Shown: positions 25,455 through 34,140 of the stretch, one piece after another
How positions within the stretch are numbered: the stretch's first letter is position 1
Layout: every line of letters starts with the position of its first letter
NCBI GenBank assembly: GCA_963808725.1
Contig: CAWEGO010000002.1
Coordinates: forward strand, 682,001 to 746,000
Source: JAHFUA01 sp963808725
GTDB lineage: Bacteria; Acidobacteriota; Terriglobia; Terriglobales; Acidobacteriaceae
DNA length: 64,000 bases
Direction of reading: 5' to 3'
Made by a program: the position numbers and the translations under genes
The notes under the pieces: generated by a model
Databases searched by the model: none
Told to the model about the DNA's origin: nothing
The model's input: only the letters and a program-made list of their open reading frames with translations

Positions 25455-28016
25455 TTGGCTAAATCTCTGGTCATCGTCGAATCGCCTGCCAAGGCGAAGA
25501 CGATCAACAAATATCTGGGGAAGGACTACGAAGTCGAGGCCTCGCTCGGCCATGTCAAGGACTTGCCCAAAAGCATCCTGGGCGTGGACATCAAGAACGA
25601 CTTCGAGCCGGATTACGTGGTCATTCCCGGCAAGGAGAAGGTCGTCGCCAGGCTGAAGAAACTGGCGAAGACGGCGGTCGCCGTGTACCTGGCTCCCGAC
25701 CCTGACCGCGAAGGCGAAGCCATCGCCGCCCACCTGGAAGAAGAGCTTTCTGAAGACGGCGGCGGCCGCAAGAAGAAAAAGAAGGGCGGCATCCCCTTCC
25801 ATCGCGTTACGTTCAATGAGATCACCAAGCGCGCGGTGCAGGAGGCGTTCCTGCATCCCCGCCAGATCGACCAGAACCTGGTGGACGCGCAGCAGACTCG
25901 CCGCGTGCTCGACCGCCTGGTCGGCTATCAGGTTTCGCCGCTGCTGTGGGACAAGGTGCGGCGCGGGCTCTCCGCCGGACGTGTGCAGACCGTCGCCTTG
26001 CGCGTGATCGTTGACCGCGAGCGCGAGATCAAGGCCTTCGATAAGAGAGAATACTGGACCATAGACGCGCACCTGGTGGCTGCCAAGCCTCCGGCGTTCG
26101 ATGCGCGCTTCATCGGACGCGGCGACGAGAAGATCGAGATCGCGAACGCGGAAGAAGCGGAAAAGATCCGCGCGGCGCTGGAGCAGGCCGATTGGACGGT
26201 CCGCTCGGTCGAAAAGCGGGAGCGCCGCCGTAGCCCGGCTCCGCCCTTCACCACCAGCAAGCTGCAGCAGGACTCCTCGCGCAAGCTGCGCTTCAGCGTG
26301 AAGCGCACCATGATGCTGGCGCAGCATCTGTATGAAGGCGTGGAGCTAGGCGGCGATGAGGGCTCGGTCGGTCTCATCACCTACATGCGCACCGATTCCA
26401 CGCGGGTCTCGAACGATGCGATTGGGGAGGTGCGCGAGCTGATCGGCAGCCAGTACGGCCCCCAGTACCTGCCGGAATCGCCGAACGTCTACAAAGAAAA
26501 GAAGGAGGCGCAGGCGGCGCATGAAGCCATCCGCCCCACCTCGGCGGCGCACACGCCCGACAGCATCAAGCAGTATCTGAAAGAAGACGAATTCAAGCTC
26601 TACAAGCTGATCTGGCAGCGCTTTGTCGCCTCGCAGATGAATCAGGCGGTCTTCGACCAGACCAGCGTCGATATCGATGCGAAATCCAACGGCAACGCGT
26701 TCCTCTTCCGCGTCACCGGCTCCGTGTTGAAGTTCGACGGCTTCCTCAAGGTTTACGAGGAGTCGAAGGAAGGCCGCGACGAAGAGGACGAGGCGCTCAA
26801 GCACAAGTTGCCGCCGCTCGAAGCGGGCCAGAGACTCACGCTCAAGGGCCTGAAGCCGGAGCAGCACTTCACTGAGCCTCCGCCGCGCTACAACGAAGCC
26901 TCGCTGGTGAAGGAACTGGAAGAGCGCGGCATCGGGCGGCCGTCCACCTATGCCACCATCCTGAGCACCATCCAGGAGCGGCAGTACGTCAATAAGACCG
27001 GTGGCAAGTTCGTGCCCACCGAGATCGGCTTCGTCGTCACCGACCTGCTGGTGGAGAACTTCAAGGACATCTTCGACCTGCAGTACACCGCCCGCCTCGA
27101 AGAAGAGCTGGACGAGATCGAGGAAGGCAAGGAGAAGTGGACCGACGCACTCGCCGAGTTCTACAAGAAGTTCGAGAAAGACCTTCGCTATGCGCAGAAG
27201 CACATGGAGAACATCAAGCGCATGGAGAAGCCCACCGACCAGGTGTGCGAGCGCTGCGGCTCGCCACTGGTCATCAAGTGGGGCAAGCACGGGTCGTTCT
27301 ACGCCTGTAGCGCCTACGATAAGGATGATGCCAACTCCTGCACCTTCACCAAAGAGAACCCCATCGACCTGCCGGACCTGGATTCGGCGGATGTACAGGA
27401 GACCACCCAGGAAGAATACTGCGAGAACTGCGGGCGGGTGATGGTGCTCAAGCGCGGGCGCTTCGGGCAGTTCATGGCCTGCACCGGCTACCCGGAGTGC
27501 AAGACCACGCGGCGGCTCGACCAGGGGCGCAAAGTGCCCGACATCCCGCTGGATGAGCTCTGCCCCAAGTGCGGACGCAACCTGATGCTGCGCCACGGCC
27601 GTTACGGCGAGTTCACCTCCTGCTCCGGATATCCCCAGTGCAAGTACATCAAGCAGAATTACATCGGCATGAAGTGCCCGCAGTGCAAGGACGGCGAACT
27701 GGTGGAGAAAAAGGCCCGCCGCCGCGGCAACATCTTCTACGGCTGCTCGAATTATCCCGACTGCAAGTTCACCTCGGCATACAAGCCGATTGCGGAAACC
27801 TGTCCCGAGTGCGGCAGCCCCTATCTGCTGTTCAAGAACCTGAAGTCAGGACCGGTGATCGTCTGCCCCAACAACAAGCGCACCGGTGAGGACGAGGAGC
27901 CGAAGCGGCGCCGCAAGAAAGGCGAGGATGCCGCCGAGGCCGCGCCAGCGGTGCGGTGCACGTACTCGCGTCCGGCGCCGGTCGAGGCGGAACCGGTCGA
28001 GCAGGTTACCAGCTAA
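25455..28016 (+). CDS. topA: DNA topoisomerase I
   Basis: 853 residues, started by TTG after AGAGG. The Toprim domain begins KSLVIVESPAKAKTINKYLG, with the acidic PDPDREGEA near 81-89. The active-site tyrosine is Tyr310 in GLITYMRTDSTRVS. A lysine-rich loop (GGGRKKKKKGG, ~102-112) interrupts the Toprim domain. From about residue 595 to the end are several four-cysteine zinc ribbons of the CxxC...CxxxxxxxC type, five by eye. It relaxes negative supercoils in a single-strand passage reaction. The length fits bacterial TopA with an extended zinc tail. Confidence 0.93.
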   Translation: MAKSLVIVESPAKAKTINKYLGKDYEVEASLGHVKDLPKSILGVDIKNDFEPDYVVIPGKEKVVARLKKLAKTAVAVYLAPDPDREGEAIAAHLEEELSEDGGGRKKKKKGGIPFHRVTFNEITKRAVQEAFLHPRQIDQNLVDAQQTRRVLDRLVGYQVSPLLWDKVRRGLSAGRVQTVALRVIVDREREIKAFDKREYWTIDAHLVAAKPPAFDARFIGRGDEKIEIANAEEAEKIRAALEQADWTVRSVEKRERRRSPAPPFTTSKLQQDSSRKLRFSVKRTMMLAQHLYEGVELGGDEGSVGLITYMRTDSTRVSNDAIGEVRELIGSQYGPQYLPESPNVYKEKKEAQAAHEAIRPTSAAHTPDSIKQYLKEDEFKLYKLIWQRFVASQMNQAVFDQTSVDIDAKSNGNAFLFRVTGSVLKFDGFLKVYEESKEGRDEEDEALKHKLPPLEAGQRLTLKGLKPEQHFTEPPPRYNEASLVKELEERGIGRPSTYATILSTIQERQYVNKTGGKFVPTEIGFVVTDLLVENFKDIFDLQYTARLEEELDEIEEGKEKWTDALAEFYKKFEKDLRYAQKHMENIKRMEKPTDQVCERCGSPLVIKWGKHGSFYACSAYDKDDANSCTFTKENPIDLPDLDSADVQETTQEEYCENCGRVMVLKRGRFGQFMACTGYPECKTTRRLDQGRKVPDIPLDELCPKCGRNLMLRHGRYGEFTSCSGYPQCKYIKQNYIGMKCPQCKDGELVEKKARRRGNIFYGCSNYPDCKFTSAYKPIAETCPECGSPYLLFKNLKSGPVIVCPNNKRTGEDEEPKRRRKKGEDAAEAAPAVRCTYSRPAPVEAEPVEQVTS

Positions 28017-28042
28017 CCCAGCCTTTGATAAACTGAACGCGG

Positions 28043-28663
28043 ATGGCTAGCATTCAGCGCCGAAAAACCGTCACCGCAATAGTCGGCGGAGTTCGCCTCG
28101 GCAGCGACGTGCCGGTGGTGGTGCAGTCGATGACCAACACCGACACCGCCGACGTAGCTGCGACCGTCCGCCAGGTCGCCGATCTGGCGCGCGCCGGCTC
28201 CGAACTGGTCCGCGTCACCGTCAACCACGACGCGGCCGCCGCCGCGGTGCCACGCATTGTCGAAGGACTCGAGCAGCAGGGCGTGCGCGTACCCATCATC
28301 GGCGACTTCCACTACAACGGACACCTGCTGCTGAAGAAGCATCCCGGCTGCGCCCGCGCGCTGGCCAAATACCGCATCAACCCCGGCAACGTCTCCATCG
28401 GCAAAAAGGACGACGACAATTTTCGCACCATGATCGAGGTGGCGATCGCGAACCAGAAGCCAGTACGCATCGGCGTGAACTGGGGTTCGCTCGACCAGGC
28501 GCTCCTGACCCGCATGATGGACGAGAACTCGCACCGCGCCTCGCCGCTCGACTCTCGTGATGTCACACTCGAAGCCATCGTGGTAAGTGCTCTCGATTCG
28601 CGCGGAGCGCGCCGAGAAATACGGGCTGCGCGCCGACCAGATCATCCTCAGCGCAAAAGTTAG
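28043..28663 (+). CDS. ispG: 4-hydroxy-3-methylbut-2-enyl diphosphate synthase IspG, frameshifted N-terminal part
   Basis: IspG makes HMBPP in the MEP isoprenoid pathway. The first ~185 codons encode the TIM-barrel part: VVVQSMTNTDTADV, LVRVTVNH, DFHYNGHLLL, RINPGNVSIGKK, RIGVNWGSL. The frame fails near 28592-28603 within CTCGATTCGCGCGGAGCG. Dropping one base of the CGCGC run gives SALDSRERAEKYGL and connects to the next frame. It starts 27 bases after topA. Confidence 0.87.
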   Translation: MASIQRRKTVTAIVGGVRLGSDVPVVVQSMTNTDTADVAATVRQVADLARAGSELVRVTVNHDAAAAAVPRIVEGLEQQGVRVPIIGDFHYNGHLLLKKHPGCARALAKYRINPGNVSIGKKDDDNFRTMIEVAIANQKPVRIGVNWGSLDQALLTRMMDENSHRASPLDSRDVTLEAIVVSALDSRGARREIRAARRPDHPQRKS

Positions 28664-29285
28664 CGGAGTGCAAGACCTGATCGACGTTTATCGCGCGCTG
28701 GCCGCGCGCTGCCGCTATCCGCTGCACCTCGGGCTGACGGAAGCCGGAATGGGTGCCAAGGGGATCGTCTCCTCCACCGCGGCTCTTTCCGTGCTGCTGC
28801 AAGAAGGCATCGGCGACACCATCCGGGTCTCGCTCACGCCCGCGCCCAATGGCGACCGCACCGAAGAAGTATTCGTCGCGCAGCAGATTTTGCAGTCTAT
28901 GGGTATCCGCAGCTTCACGCCCCAGGTGACGGCCTGCCCCGGCTGCGGACGCACCACCAGCACCTTCTTCCAGGAAATGGCGGAACAGATACAGTCCTAC
29001 CTGCGCCAGCAGATGCCGGCGTGGAAGCAGCGCTACGCCGGTATCGAGGAAATGAAGGTTGCGGTGATGGGCTGCGTGGTGAACGGCCCGGGCGAATCCA
29101 AGCACGCCCACGTCGGCATCTCGCTTCCGGGAACGTTCGAAGAGCCCAAGGCGCCGGTGTTTGTCGATGGCCGGCTGCTGACCACGCTGAAGGGCGACCG
29201 GATCGTCGCCGAGTTTATCGACATTCTGAACGAGTACGTGGAGTCCCACTACGCGGAGCGCACGGAAGCGACCGCGCGCGCCTAG
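28587..29285 (+). CDS. ispG: IspG C-terminal part (iron-sulfur domain), displaced by frameshift
   Basis: Continues IspG in another frame: LRADQIILSAKVSGVQDLI, LTEAGMGAKGIVSS, GDTIRVSLTP, the [4Fe-4S] cysteines in TACPGCGRT and the glutamate-containing GCVVNGPGESKHAHVGI. It has no start signal of its own; the Met codon is internal. With a one-base correction the protein is ~414 residues, a normal short-form IspG. As an essential enzyme with no second copy here, a sequence error is more likely than a true mutation. Confidence 0.85.
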   Translation: MLSIRAERAEKYGLRADQIILSAKVSGVQDLIDVYRALAARCRYPLHLGLTEAGMGAKGIVSSTAALSVLLQEGIGDTIRVSLTPAPNGDRTEEVFVAQQILQSMGIRSFTPQVTACPGCGRTTSTFFQEMAEQIQSYLRQQMPAWKQRYAGIEEMKVAVMGCVVNGPGESKHAHVGISLPGTFEEPKAPVFVDGRLLTTLKGDRIVAEFIDILNEYVESHYAERTEATARA

Positions 29286-29327
29286 CTACGCGCGTGTCGC
29301 CCACCGGCGAATTGGAAGCCGCGGCCA

Positions 29328-29441
29328 TCAGGCGAGCTTCAGCAGCGCGAACGCCGCCACCACCCACACCGCGAACAGCGCCAGGTTGAGGGAAATCCTG
29401 AATGCCATGTTGTCCATCAGATTGTTGTATTCCGGTCCCAT
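29328..29441 (-). CDS. 37-residue single-span membrane protein
   Basis: ATG after AGAGGTGGATC opens 37 codons. The product has a polar, Asn/Asp-rich first third (MGPEYNNLMDNMAF) and one hydrophobic helix to the end (ISLNLALFAVWVVAAFALL). The good ribosome site and a clean transmembrane segment argue for a real micro-protein. It is convergent with ispG. No family recognised. Confidence 0.5.
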   Translation of the reverse strand: MGPEYNNLMDNMAFRISLNLALFAVWVVAAFALLKLA

Positions 29442-29565
29442 GATCCACCTCTGAATTTTCTTCCTGCTCTTTGGACGTGGAGCGCACGCCATGGTTAGCA
29501 ACGCATGCCAATCTCAATCAAAGGTACGGCGGGTGGGAGAGATAAGTTCCATGAGGAACGATGCT

Positions 29566-29694
29566 GTGATTCTTCCGCCGAGCGACGCGAGGCGGGAGAA
29601 TCTGGCGAGTCGCCGGGCGCGACCTGTCCTGGTGGTGGAAGCGTTTACGGTCAGATCCTCCGCTCGCCTTCGGCTCGCGAAGGATGGCATTTCT
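29566..29694. repeat. Dispersed repeat, CGAGGCGGGAGAATCTG / GCGAAGGATGGCAT type
   Basis: Contains the GAGGCGGGAGAATCTGG block and ends CTTCGGCTCGCGAAGGATGGCAT, a perfect short stem (CCTTCGGCTCGCGAAGG region). Related to the elements at 12970-13152 and 32137-32262. Confidence 0.55.
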
Positions 29695-29704
29695 ATCCAC
29701 GACA

Positions 29705-30598
29705 TTATTCAACGTCTGTGATCTCCCGCAGTTCAGGATAGCGCTCCACCAGTGTCGCCGGCGCCTTCACCTTGCGCCCGGTGAGCATGTGCTTCAACTG
29801 CAGGCCGTTCACCGCCGCCTTGCCTTCGAAATGATTATTGGCGATCACGTAAGTGACATCGGTCTTTTGCGCGATCTCCTCGATGCGCGGCTTCCAGCGG
29901 TCGAGCTCGCCTTCGCTATAGAGATAGTTGTATCGGTCGTGAGGAGCTTCATGCTCAAACCACTGCTCGTAATTGCGGCCGTGCAGGCGCACATAGCCGA
30001 TGGGTGCGGTGGCGTGGGTGGTGGGCGCGATGGCGCGCCCGAGAAGCGGCTGGTCGATGTTGCAAAAGCTCACGCCCTTCTCGCTGAAGTAGCCGAGGAT
30101 GCCTTGGTTGTTCCAGCTCGCGTGCCGCACCTCAATCACCCGCGGATACGCCTCGAAACGCTGCAGCAGAGCGCTGAGATAGTCGCGATTCTCCAGCGTG
30201 TTCTTGAACGAGATGGGAAACTGCATCAGCAGCGCGCCCAGCTTTCCGGCTTCCGCCAGCGGGTCGAGACCTTCTTTGACGTCGCGCTCGTCTCTGTCAG
30301 TCGGCGCGAGCGTGGCCGCCGAGGTGGGCTGTACCGCGCCACCGGGCGCGTGCGTGAACGCTTTGTAGAGCTTGGCCGTGAACTGGAACTCGGGATTCGC
30401 ACTGGCAACTTTGCGGCACCACAGCTTGGCCAGTTGCGGCTTGATGGGTCCGTAGAACGAGGTGTTGATCTCGATCGCGTCGAAGTATCGCGCCAGGTAC
30501 TCGGCGGGATGCTGATCGCGCTTCAGGCGCACCGGATAGACGATGCCTTCCCAGTCTTTGTACGACCAGCCGGCGGTGCCGATGCGGATGGCGCCCAT
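29705..30598 (-). CDS. DUF72 family protein
   Basis: 297 residues, TIM-barrel-like DUF72 (YecE). Opening IRIGTAGWSYKDWEGIVYP, then AIEINTSFYGP and a C-terminal TYVIANNHFEGKAAVNGLQL are typical. Role unknown, although DUF72 proteins have been suggested to act on nucleic acids or iron-sulfur chemistry. It is followed by a heptamer array. The ATG has no strong ribosome site. Confidence 0.85.
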   Translation of the reverse strand: MGAIRIGTAGWSYKDWEGIVYPVRLKRDQHPAEYLARYFDAIEINTSFYGPIKPQLAKLWCRKVASANPEFQFTAKLYKAFTHAPGGAVQPTSAATLAPTDRDERDVKEGLDPLAEAGKLGALLMQFPISFKNTLENRDYLSALLQRFEAYPRVIEVRHASWNNQGILGYFSEKGVSFCNIDQPLLGRAIAPTTHATAPIGYVRLHGRNYEQWFEHEAPHDRYNYLYSEGELDRWKPRIEEIAQKTDVTYVIANNHFEGKAAVNGLQLKHMLTGRKVKAPATLVERYPELREITDVE

Positions 30599-30628
30599 CG
30601 CGGCGAGGGTAGCACAGGGTACTCAGAA

Positions 30629-30692
30629 CCGCTCTTGGCTATTGGCTCTTGGCTTTTGGCCAAAAGCTAAAGGCCAAGAGCCGAAAGCCGCA
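30629..30692. repeat. Heptamer repeat (CTCTTGG) with palindromic centre
   Basis: Same layout as 7004-7055: CTCTTGG, CTATTGG and CTTTTGG units run into their reverse complement CCAAAAGC, CCAAGAG around TTTTGGCCAAAA. Confidence 0.7.
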
Positions 30693-30708
30693 CCGGCGAT
30701 TCCGGCGA

Positions 30709-31539
30709 TCAGTAGAACGCCACCACCACCCAGTTGGTCCCTTCGGGATAGGTGGCGGTGCGGGCGAAGCAGGCGCCGACGGAGAAGGCCTTCGAGGTCG
30801 CAAGGTTTGCTAGGTTGCGAAAGTGGGAGCCGAAATTCGCTGGATCGGGATCGTTGAAGGCCAGGCTGGCGCTGACGTTGGGGCGTCCCAGGAGGGCGTT
30901 GGCATTCACGCGGTCGTTCTTGGCCATCTGGCAGGCGTAGCGCCGAAGCTCGGGATCCTGCCGCCAGGCGATGGGCGGAAGCTTCTTTTGCGCTCTGGCC
31001 TGATTGATGGCGGCCGCGACCGCAGCTTCCAGGTCGCCGACCGAGAGGGCGGGTACGCTGTGGGCGAAGTCGGTAACCGCATACAGCTCATCGCCGCTGC
31101 GCACCACGGCCACTCCGACGGCGTTGTAGTTGGGGTCAAGGATGTTGGCGCGGTGGCCGGGAGAAAGCATCCAGTCGCGGTTGATCCCCGCCGTGGTTGG
31201 CCCCAAAGCGACGTTCTCGCCCGAGGCGTCAAACCGGATACCGGTGGCCGCGACGCGGTCGCGCAGGCCGGGTTCGCCGGGAAACTGGTGCGAGAGCCGG
31301 TTGCGGCGCGCCATCTCCACGGCGTGCTTGCGTGCTGCCTGCGCCAGCCACTCGTTCCACTCCAGCTTCGGCAAGCCAGCTTCGGCGCGGTCGCGGTTGG
31401 TCATGCTGAACAGCTCCTGCTCCGCTGCCGCCGACTCGGAGCCCGCGCCCTGCGGCCAGGCCGTCGCGCACACCGCTAGCAGCGCAACCATGCCGGCCAT
31501 CGCCATCTTTAATTTCGATCCGCTCATCATCTGGGCCAT
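30709..31539 (-). CDS. Exported CAP-domain (YkwD/SCP-like) protein
   Basis: About 276 residues with a signal peptide (MVALLAVCATAWPQ). The first half is a CAP domain: FSMTNRDRAEAGLPKLEWNEWL, HAVEMARRNRLSHQ, SGENVALG, MLSPGHRANILDPNYNAVGVAVV. The second half (from about 165) looks like a diverged second CAP-like unit (AAINQARAQKKLPPIAW). Secreted CAP proteins in bacteria are of uncertain activity. The start among three nearby Met codons is unresolved; 31539 is used. Confidence 0.8.
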   Translation of the reverse strand: MAQMMSGSKLKMAMAGMVALLAVCATAWPQGAGSESAAAEQELFSMTNRDRAEAGLPKLEWNEWLAQAARKHAVEMARRNRLSHQFPGEPGLRDRVAATGIRFDASGENVALGPTTAGINRDWMLSPGHRANILDPNYNAVGVAVVRSGDELYAVTDFAHSVPALSVGDLEAAVAAAINQARAQKKLPPIAWRQDPELRRYACQMAKNDRVNANALLGRPNVSASLAFNDPDPANFGSHFRNLANLATSKAFSVGACFARTATYPEGTNWVVVAFY

Positions 31540-31602
31540 CTTACGTGAAGTCACAAGAAAAAGGCCTCCGCCCACGCGGAGGCCCGTCTCCCTGTAACTC
31601 GA

Positions 31603-31926
31603 TTACTGCTTGGCCGCGTTGTGCTTGTCACGATAGATCGCGCGCGACGTGCGGTTCTGCTCGTGGTTGATCTTGGTTCGGTCGGCCTGCGTCAGGTGGC
31701 CGCCGTCAGCGGCCCTCATGCGAGCTTCCTGGCGGTTGATGTGGGCTTCCCGGGCTTCCAGCCGGGAGGTTTCGCCCGCGGTCAGCTGCCCGCTCTTGAC
31801 GCCCTGCGCGATGCGGTCCTGCTGGTTTTCTTTGCGTGCGTTGATCTCCTGGTTCGACTGCGCAACTGCCGGAAGCGCCAGCGCGCCGAACAATACCACT
31901 GCCGTGAGTCTCCCTGTCCAGTTCAT
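31603..31926 (-). CDS. Small secreted hydrophilic protein (107 aa)
   Basis: Signal peptide MNWTGRLTAVVLFGALALPAVA followed by a very polar, Glu/Arg/Gln/Asn-rich helical body. Within it two related units occur: IAQGVKSGQLTAGETSRLE and RAADGGHLTQADRTKINHEQ. The (D/S)G-x-LT pattern resembles short EF-hand-like or repeat motifs of small periplasmic proteins. No function recognised. Confidence 0.7.
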   Translation of the reverse strand: MNWTGRLTAVVLFGALALPAVAQSNQEINARKENQQDRIAQGVKSGQLTAGETSRLEAREAHINRQEARMRAADGGHLTQADRTKINHEQNRTSRAIYRDKHNAAKQ

Positions 31927-32136
31927 CGATCGTCTCCTTGTGATTTTTACTGCGCGGCTGGCGTTGGTTTCCGCAGCCTGCTGTCAATGTCGTGAACCCA
32001 GCTCGTTCCGCGATGTCGCGAGGTGCGGAAGATTTCGTGATGACTGACGGACATCGTCCGCGCGAATTTTCATCGGAACTTTTCAGCCCGAGTCGGGTTG
32101 CGGAGCCCGTCACGCAGCGAAACGACGAGTTGTCAT

Positions 32137-32262
32137 CCTTCGCGAGGCGTAGCCGAGCGGAGGATACTGGCGGTAATCTCTGGGCCACCGATGTCGGTTG
32201 CGCGATCGGTGTTCATAGATTCTCCCGCCTCACTTCGTTCGGCGGAAGAATGACATCCAGGT
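32137..32262. repeat. Dispersed repeat in the gap 31927-32295
   Basis: Element starting GTCATCCTTCGCGAGGCG and ending CTTCGTTCGGCGGAAGAATGACATCC, with the GATTCTCCCGCC block of the 29566 copy inverted. No gene is seen in this gap. Confidence 0.55.
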
Positions 32263-32295
32263 GGTTGGTAGAAGCGATCGGCCAGCCATCCTGTC

Positions 32296-33174
32296 TTACA
32301 GACCGGCTTCGATCCGCGAGCGCGGGTCGAGATAATCCCGCAGCGCATCGCCGATGAAATTGAACGACAGCACCGCGATCATCACCGCAACGGCGGGAAA
32401 CAGCACCAGGTGGGGAGCGTCGAAGAGGTGGGCGCGGCCGTCGTTGAGCATCGAGCCCCAGCTCGCCGTGGGCGGAGGCACGCCCAGGCCGAGGAAACTC
32501 ATAGTCGCCTCCGCCAGCACCGCGCCGGCCATGCCGATGGCGCCCTGCACGATGACTGGCTGAATCATGTTGGGCAGAATGTGGCGGGTGATGATGCGCC
32601 AGTCGCCGGCGCCCAGCGCGCGCGCCGCCTCCACGAATTCGCGCTCGCGCGTGGCCAGCACCTGCGCGCGCACCAGCCGCGCGTATCCCACCCAGCCTCC
32701 GATGGAGAGCGCCAGGATCAGGTTGAAGATGCCCGGCCCGAGGAACGCCACGAATGCGATGGCCAGCAGGATTCCCGGGAAAGAGAGAAATGCATTCATC
32801 AGGATGACGTTGACGAAGCGGTCCACGCGCCCGCCGTAGTAGCCGGCGATGCAGCCGACGATCAGGCCGATGGAGAGCGATGCCGCGACCACACTCACGC
32901 CCACCAGCATCGAGATGCGAGCGCCGTAGATGATGCGCGAGAGGATGTCGCGCCCCAGTTCGTCGGTGCCGAACCAGTGGGCCGGCGTCGGGCCCATAAG
33001 GCGGGCGGGCAGATTGATCTGCGCGGGATCGTAGGGCGCGAGCCAGGGGGCGAAGATGGCGCACACGACGAAGACCGCCACCATCACCACTCCGGCGGTG
33101 GCCAGCGGGTTGTAGCGCGCGGCGCGGGTCAGTTGCCAGTTGCCGGTTGTCAGTTGCCAGGTTTCAGTTGCCAT
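32296..33174 (-). CDS. Peptide/nickel-type ABC transporter permease (DppC/OppC family)
   Basis: 292 residues, about six membrane helices. Signature FGTDELGRDILSRIIYGAR near the first periplasmic loop, and the ABC-contacting EAA loop EAARALGAGDWRIITRHILPN. Ends with DPRSRIEAGL. The N-terminal 17 residues (MATETWQLTTGNWQLT) are encoded by CAACTG heptamer repeats and are not family sequence, so either they are an acquired tail or translation starts later. Partner of the DppB-like gene just upstream. No binding protein or ATPase lies in the window. Confidence 0.85.
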   Translation of the reverse strand: MATETWQLTTGNWQLTRAARYNPLATAGVVMVAVFVVCAIFAPWLAPYDPAQINLPARLMGPTPAHWFGTDELGRDILSRIIYGARISMLVGVSVVAASLSIGLIVGCIAGYYGGRVDRFVNVILMNAFLSFPGILLAIAFVAFLGPGIFNLILALSIGGWVGYARLVRAQVLATREREFVEAARALGAGDWRIITRHILPNMIQPVIVQGAIGMAGAVLAEATMSFLGLGVPPPTASWGSMLNDGRAHLFDAPHLVLFPAVAVMIAVLSFNFIGDALRDYLDPRSRIEAGL

Positions 33175-33213
33175 GTTTCCCTTGGTTGGCCGACGACCAA
33201 CGACCAACGACCG
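33126..33213. repeat. Heptamer repeats (CAGTTGC and CGACCAA) at a gene start
   Basis: CAGTTGC/CGGTTGT units (33126-33172) followed by CGACCAA units (33189-33213). The array lies across the junction between the two permease genes and encodes the first residues of the downstream permease. Confidence 0.75.
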
Positions 33214-33222
33214 AGGACTTCC

Positions 33223-34140
33223 TCACTGCCTGATCCTCGGGTTCGCCACCGAGTACAGCAAATCCGTCAGAAAATTCACGCCCACGTATGTCAGCCCTAT
33301 CGCCAGGATGCAGCCTTCGACCAGGTAGTAGTCACGATTCGAAATCGCTTGAATGGTCAGCCGTCCGATTCCTGGCCAGGAAAAAATCGTCTCCGTGACG
33401 ATGGCCCCGGCCAGCAGCGCGCCGAACTGCAGTCCCACCACGGTCAGCACCGGGATCATGGCATTGCGCAGCGCGTGGCGATACACGACCGTGTGCTCCG
33501 GCAGGCCCTTGGCGCGCGCGGTGCGGACATAATCCTGGCCCAGTTCTTCCAGCATCGAGGTGCGAACCATGCGCGTCAGGATGGCGGCCAGCGCGCCTCC
33601 CAGCGTGATCGCCGGCAGCACCAGGTGAGCGAGCGTGCCGCTGCCTGAAACCGGCAGCGCGCCCAGCTTGATGGCGAAAAACAAAATCAGCACCGGACCC
33701 AGCGCGAAGTTCGGAAACGACAGGCCGAGCAGGCTGACGAAGCTTATGACGCGGTCGTCCCAGCGATTGCGCCGCCGCGCTGAACGCACGCCTGCCGGGA
33801 TGGAGAGCGCCAGCGCCACCGCCAGTCCGGCGAGAGTTAGTTGCATCGTGAACGGATACCGCTCAGCGATCAGCCCCGCCACGCCCTGCTGGAAGCGCAG
33901 CGAACGTCCGAGGTCGCCGTGCAGCACGCCCCGCCAGTAATTCACGTATTGCTGCCCGATAGGCACGTCGAGCCCGTAGGCATGCCGCACCGCCTGCAGG
34001 TCGGCGCTGGCGGCGCCTTCGCCCAGCATTTGTTGAATGGGATCGCCCGGCACCAGGTGAATCAGCAGGAAGACGATGGAGACCACCAGCCAGATCACCG
34101 GCAGCATGTAGAGCAGTCGGGTAGCGGTGTAGCGAAGCAT
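33223..34140 (-). CDS. Peptide/nickel-type ABC transporter permease (DppB/OppB family)
   Basis: 305 residues, six helices. Start MLRYTATRLLYMLPVIWLVV, then VPGDP, GxSLRFQQ, LSFPNFALGPVLILFFA, EAA loop VRTARAKGLPEHTVVYRHALRNAMIP and VETIFSWPGIGRL-type motif. The ATG overlaps the stop of the CNNM gene (TGATG), showing translational coupling. A TTG one codon earlier is less likely. Confidence 0.88.
   Translation of the reverse strand: MLRYTATRLLYMLPVIWLVVSIVFLLIHLVPGDPIQQMLGEGAASADLQAVRHAYGLDVPIGQQYVNYWRGVLHGDLGRSLRFQQGVAGLIAERYPFTMQLTLAGLAVALALSIPAGVRSARRRNRWDDRVISFVSLLGLSFPNFALGPVLILFFAIKLGALPVSGSGTLAHLVLPAITLGGALAAILTRMVRTSMLEELGQDYVRTARAKGLPEHTVVYRHALRNAMIPVLTVVGLQFGALLAGAIVTETIFSWPGIGRLTIQAISNRDYYLVEGCILAIGLTYVGVNFLTDLLYSVANPRIRQ

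Noticed and set aside
25389..27596. Long minus-strand ORFs (312 and 416 codons) opposite topA
   Set aside because: The plus strand encodes an intact topoisomerase I; the antisense frames have no motifs.
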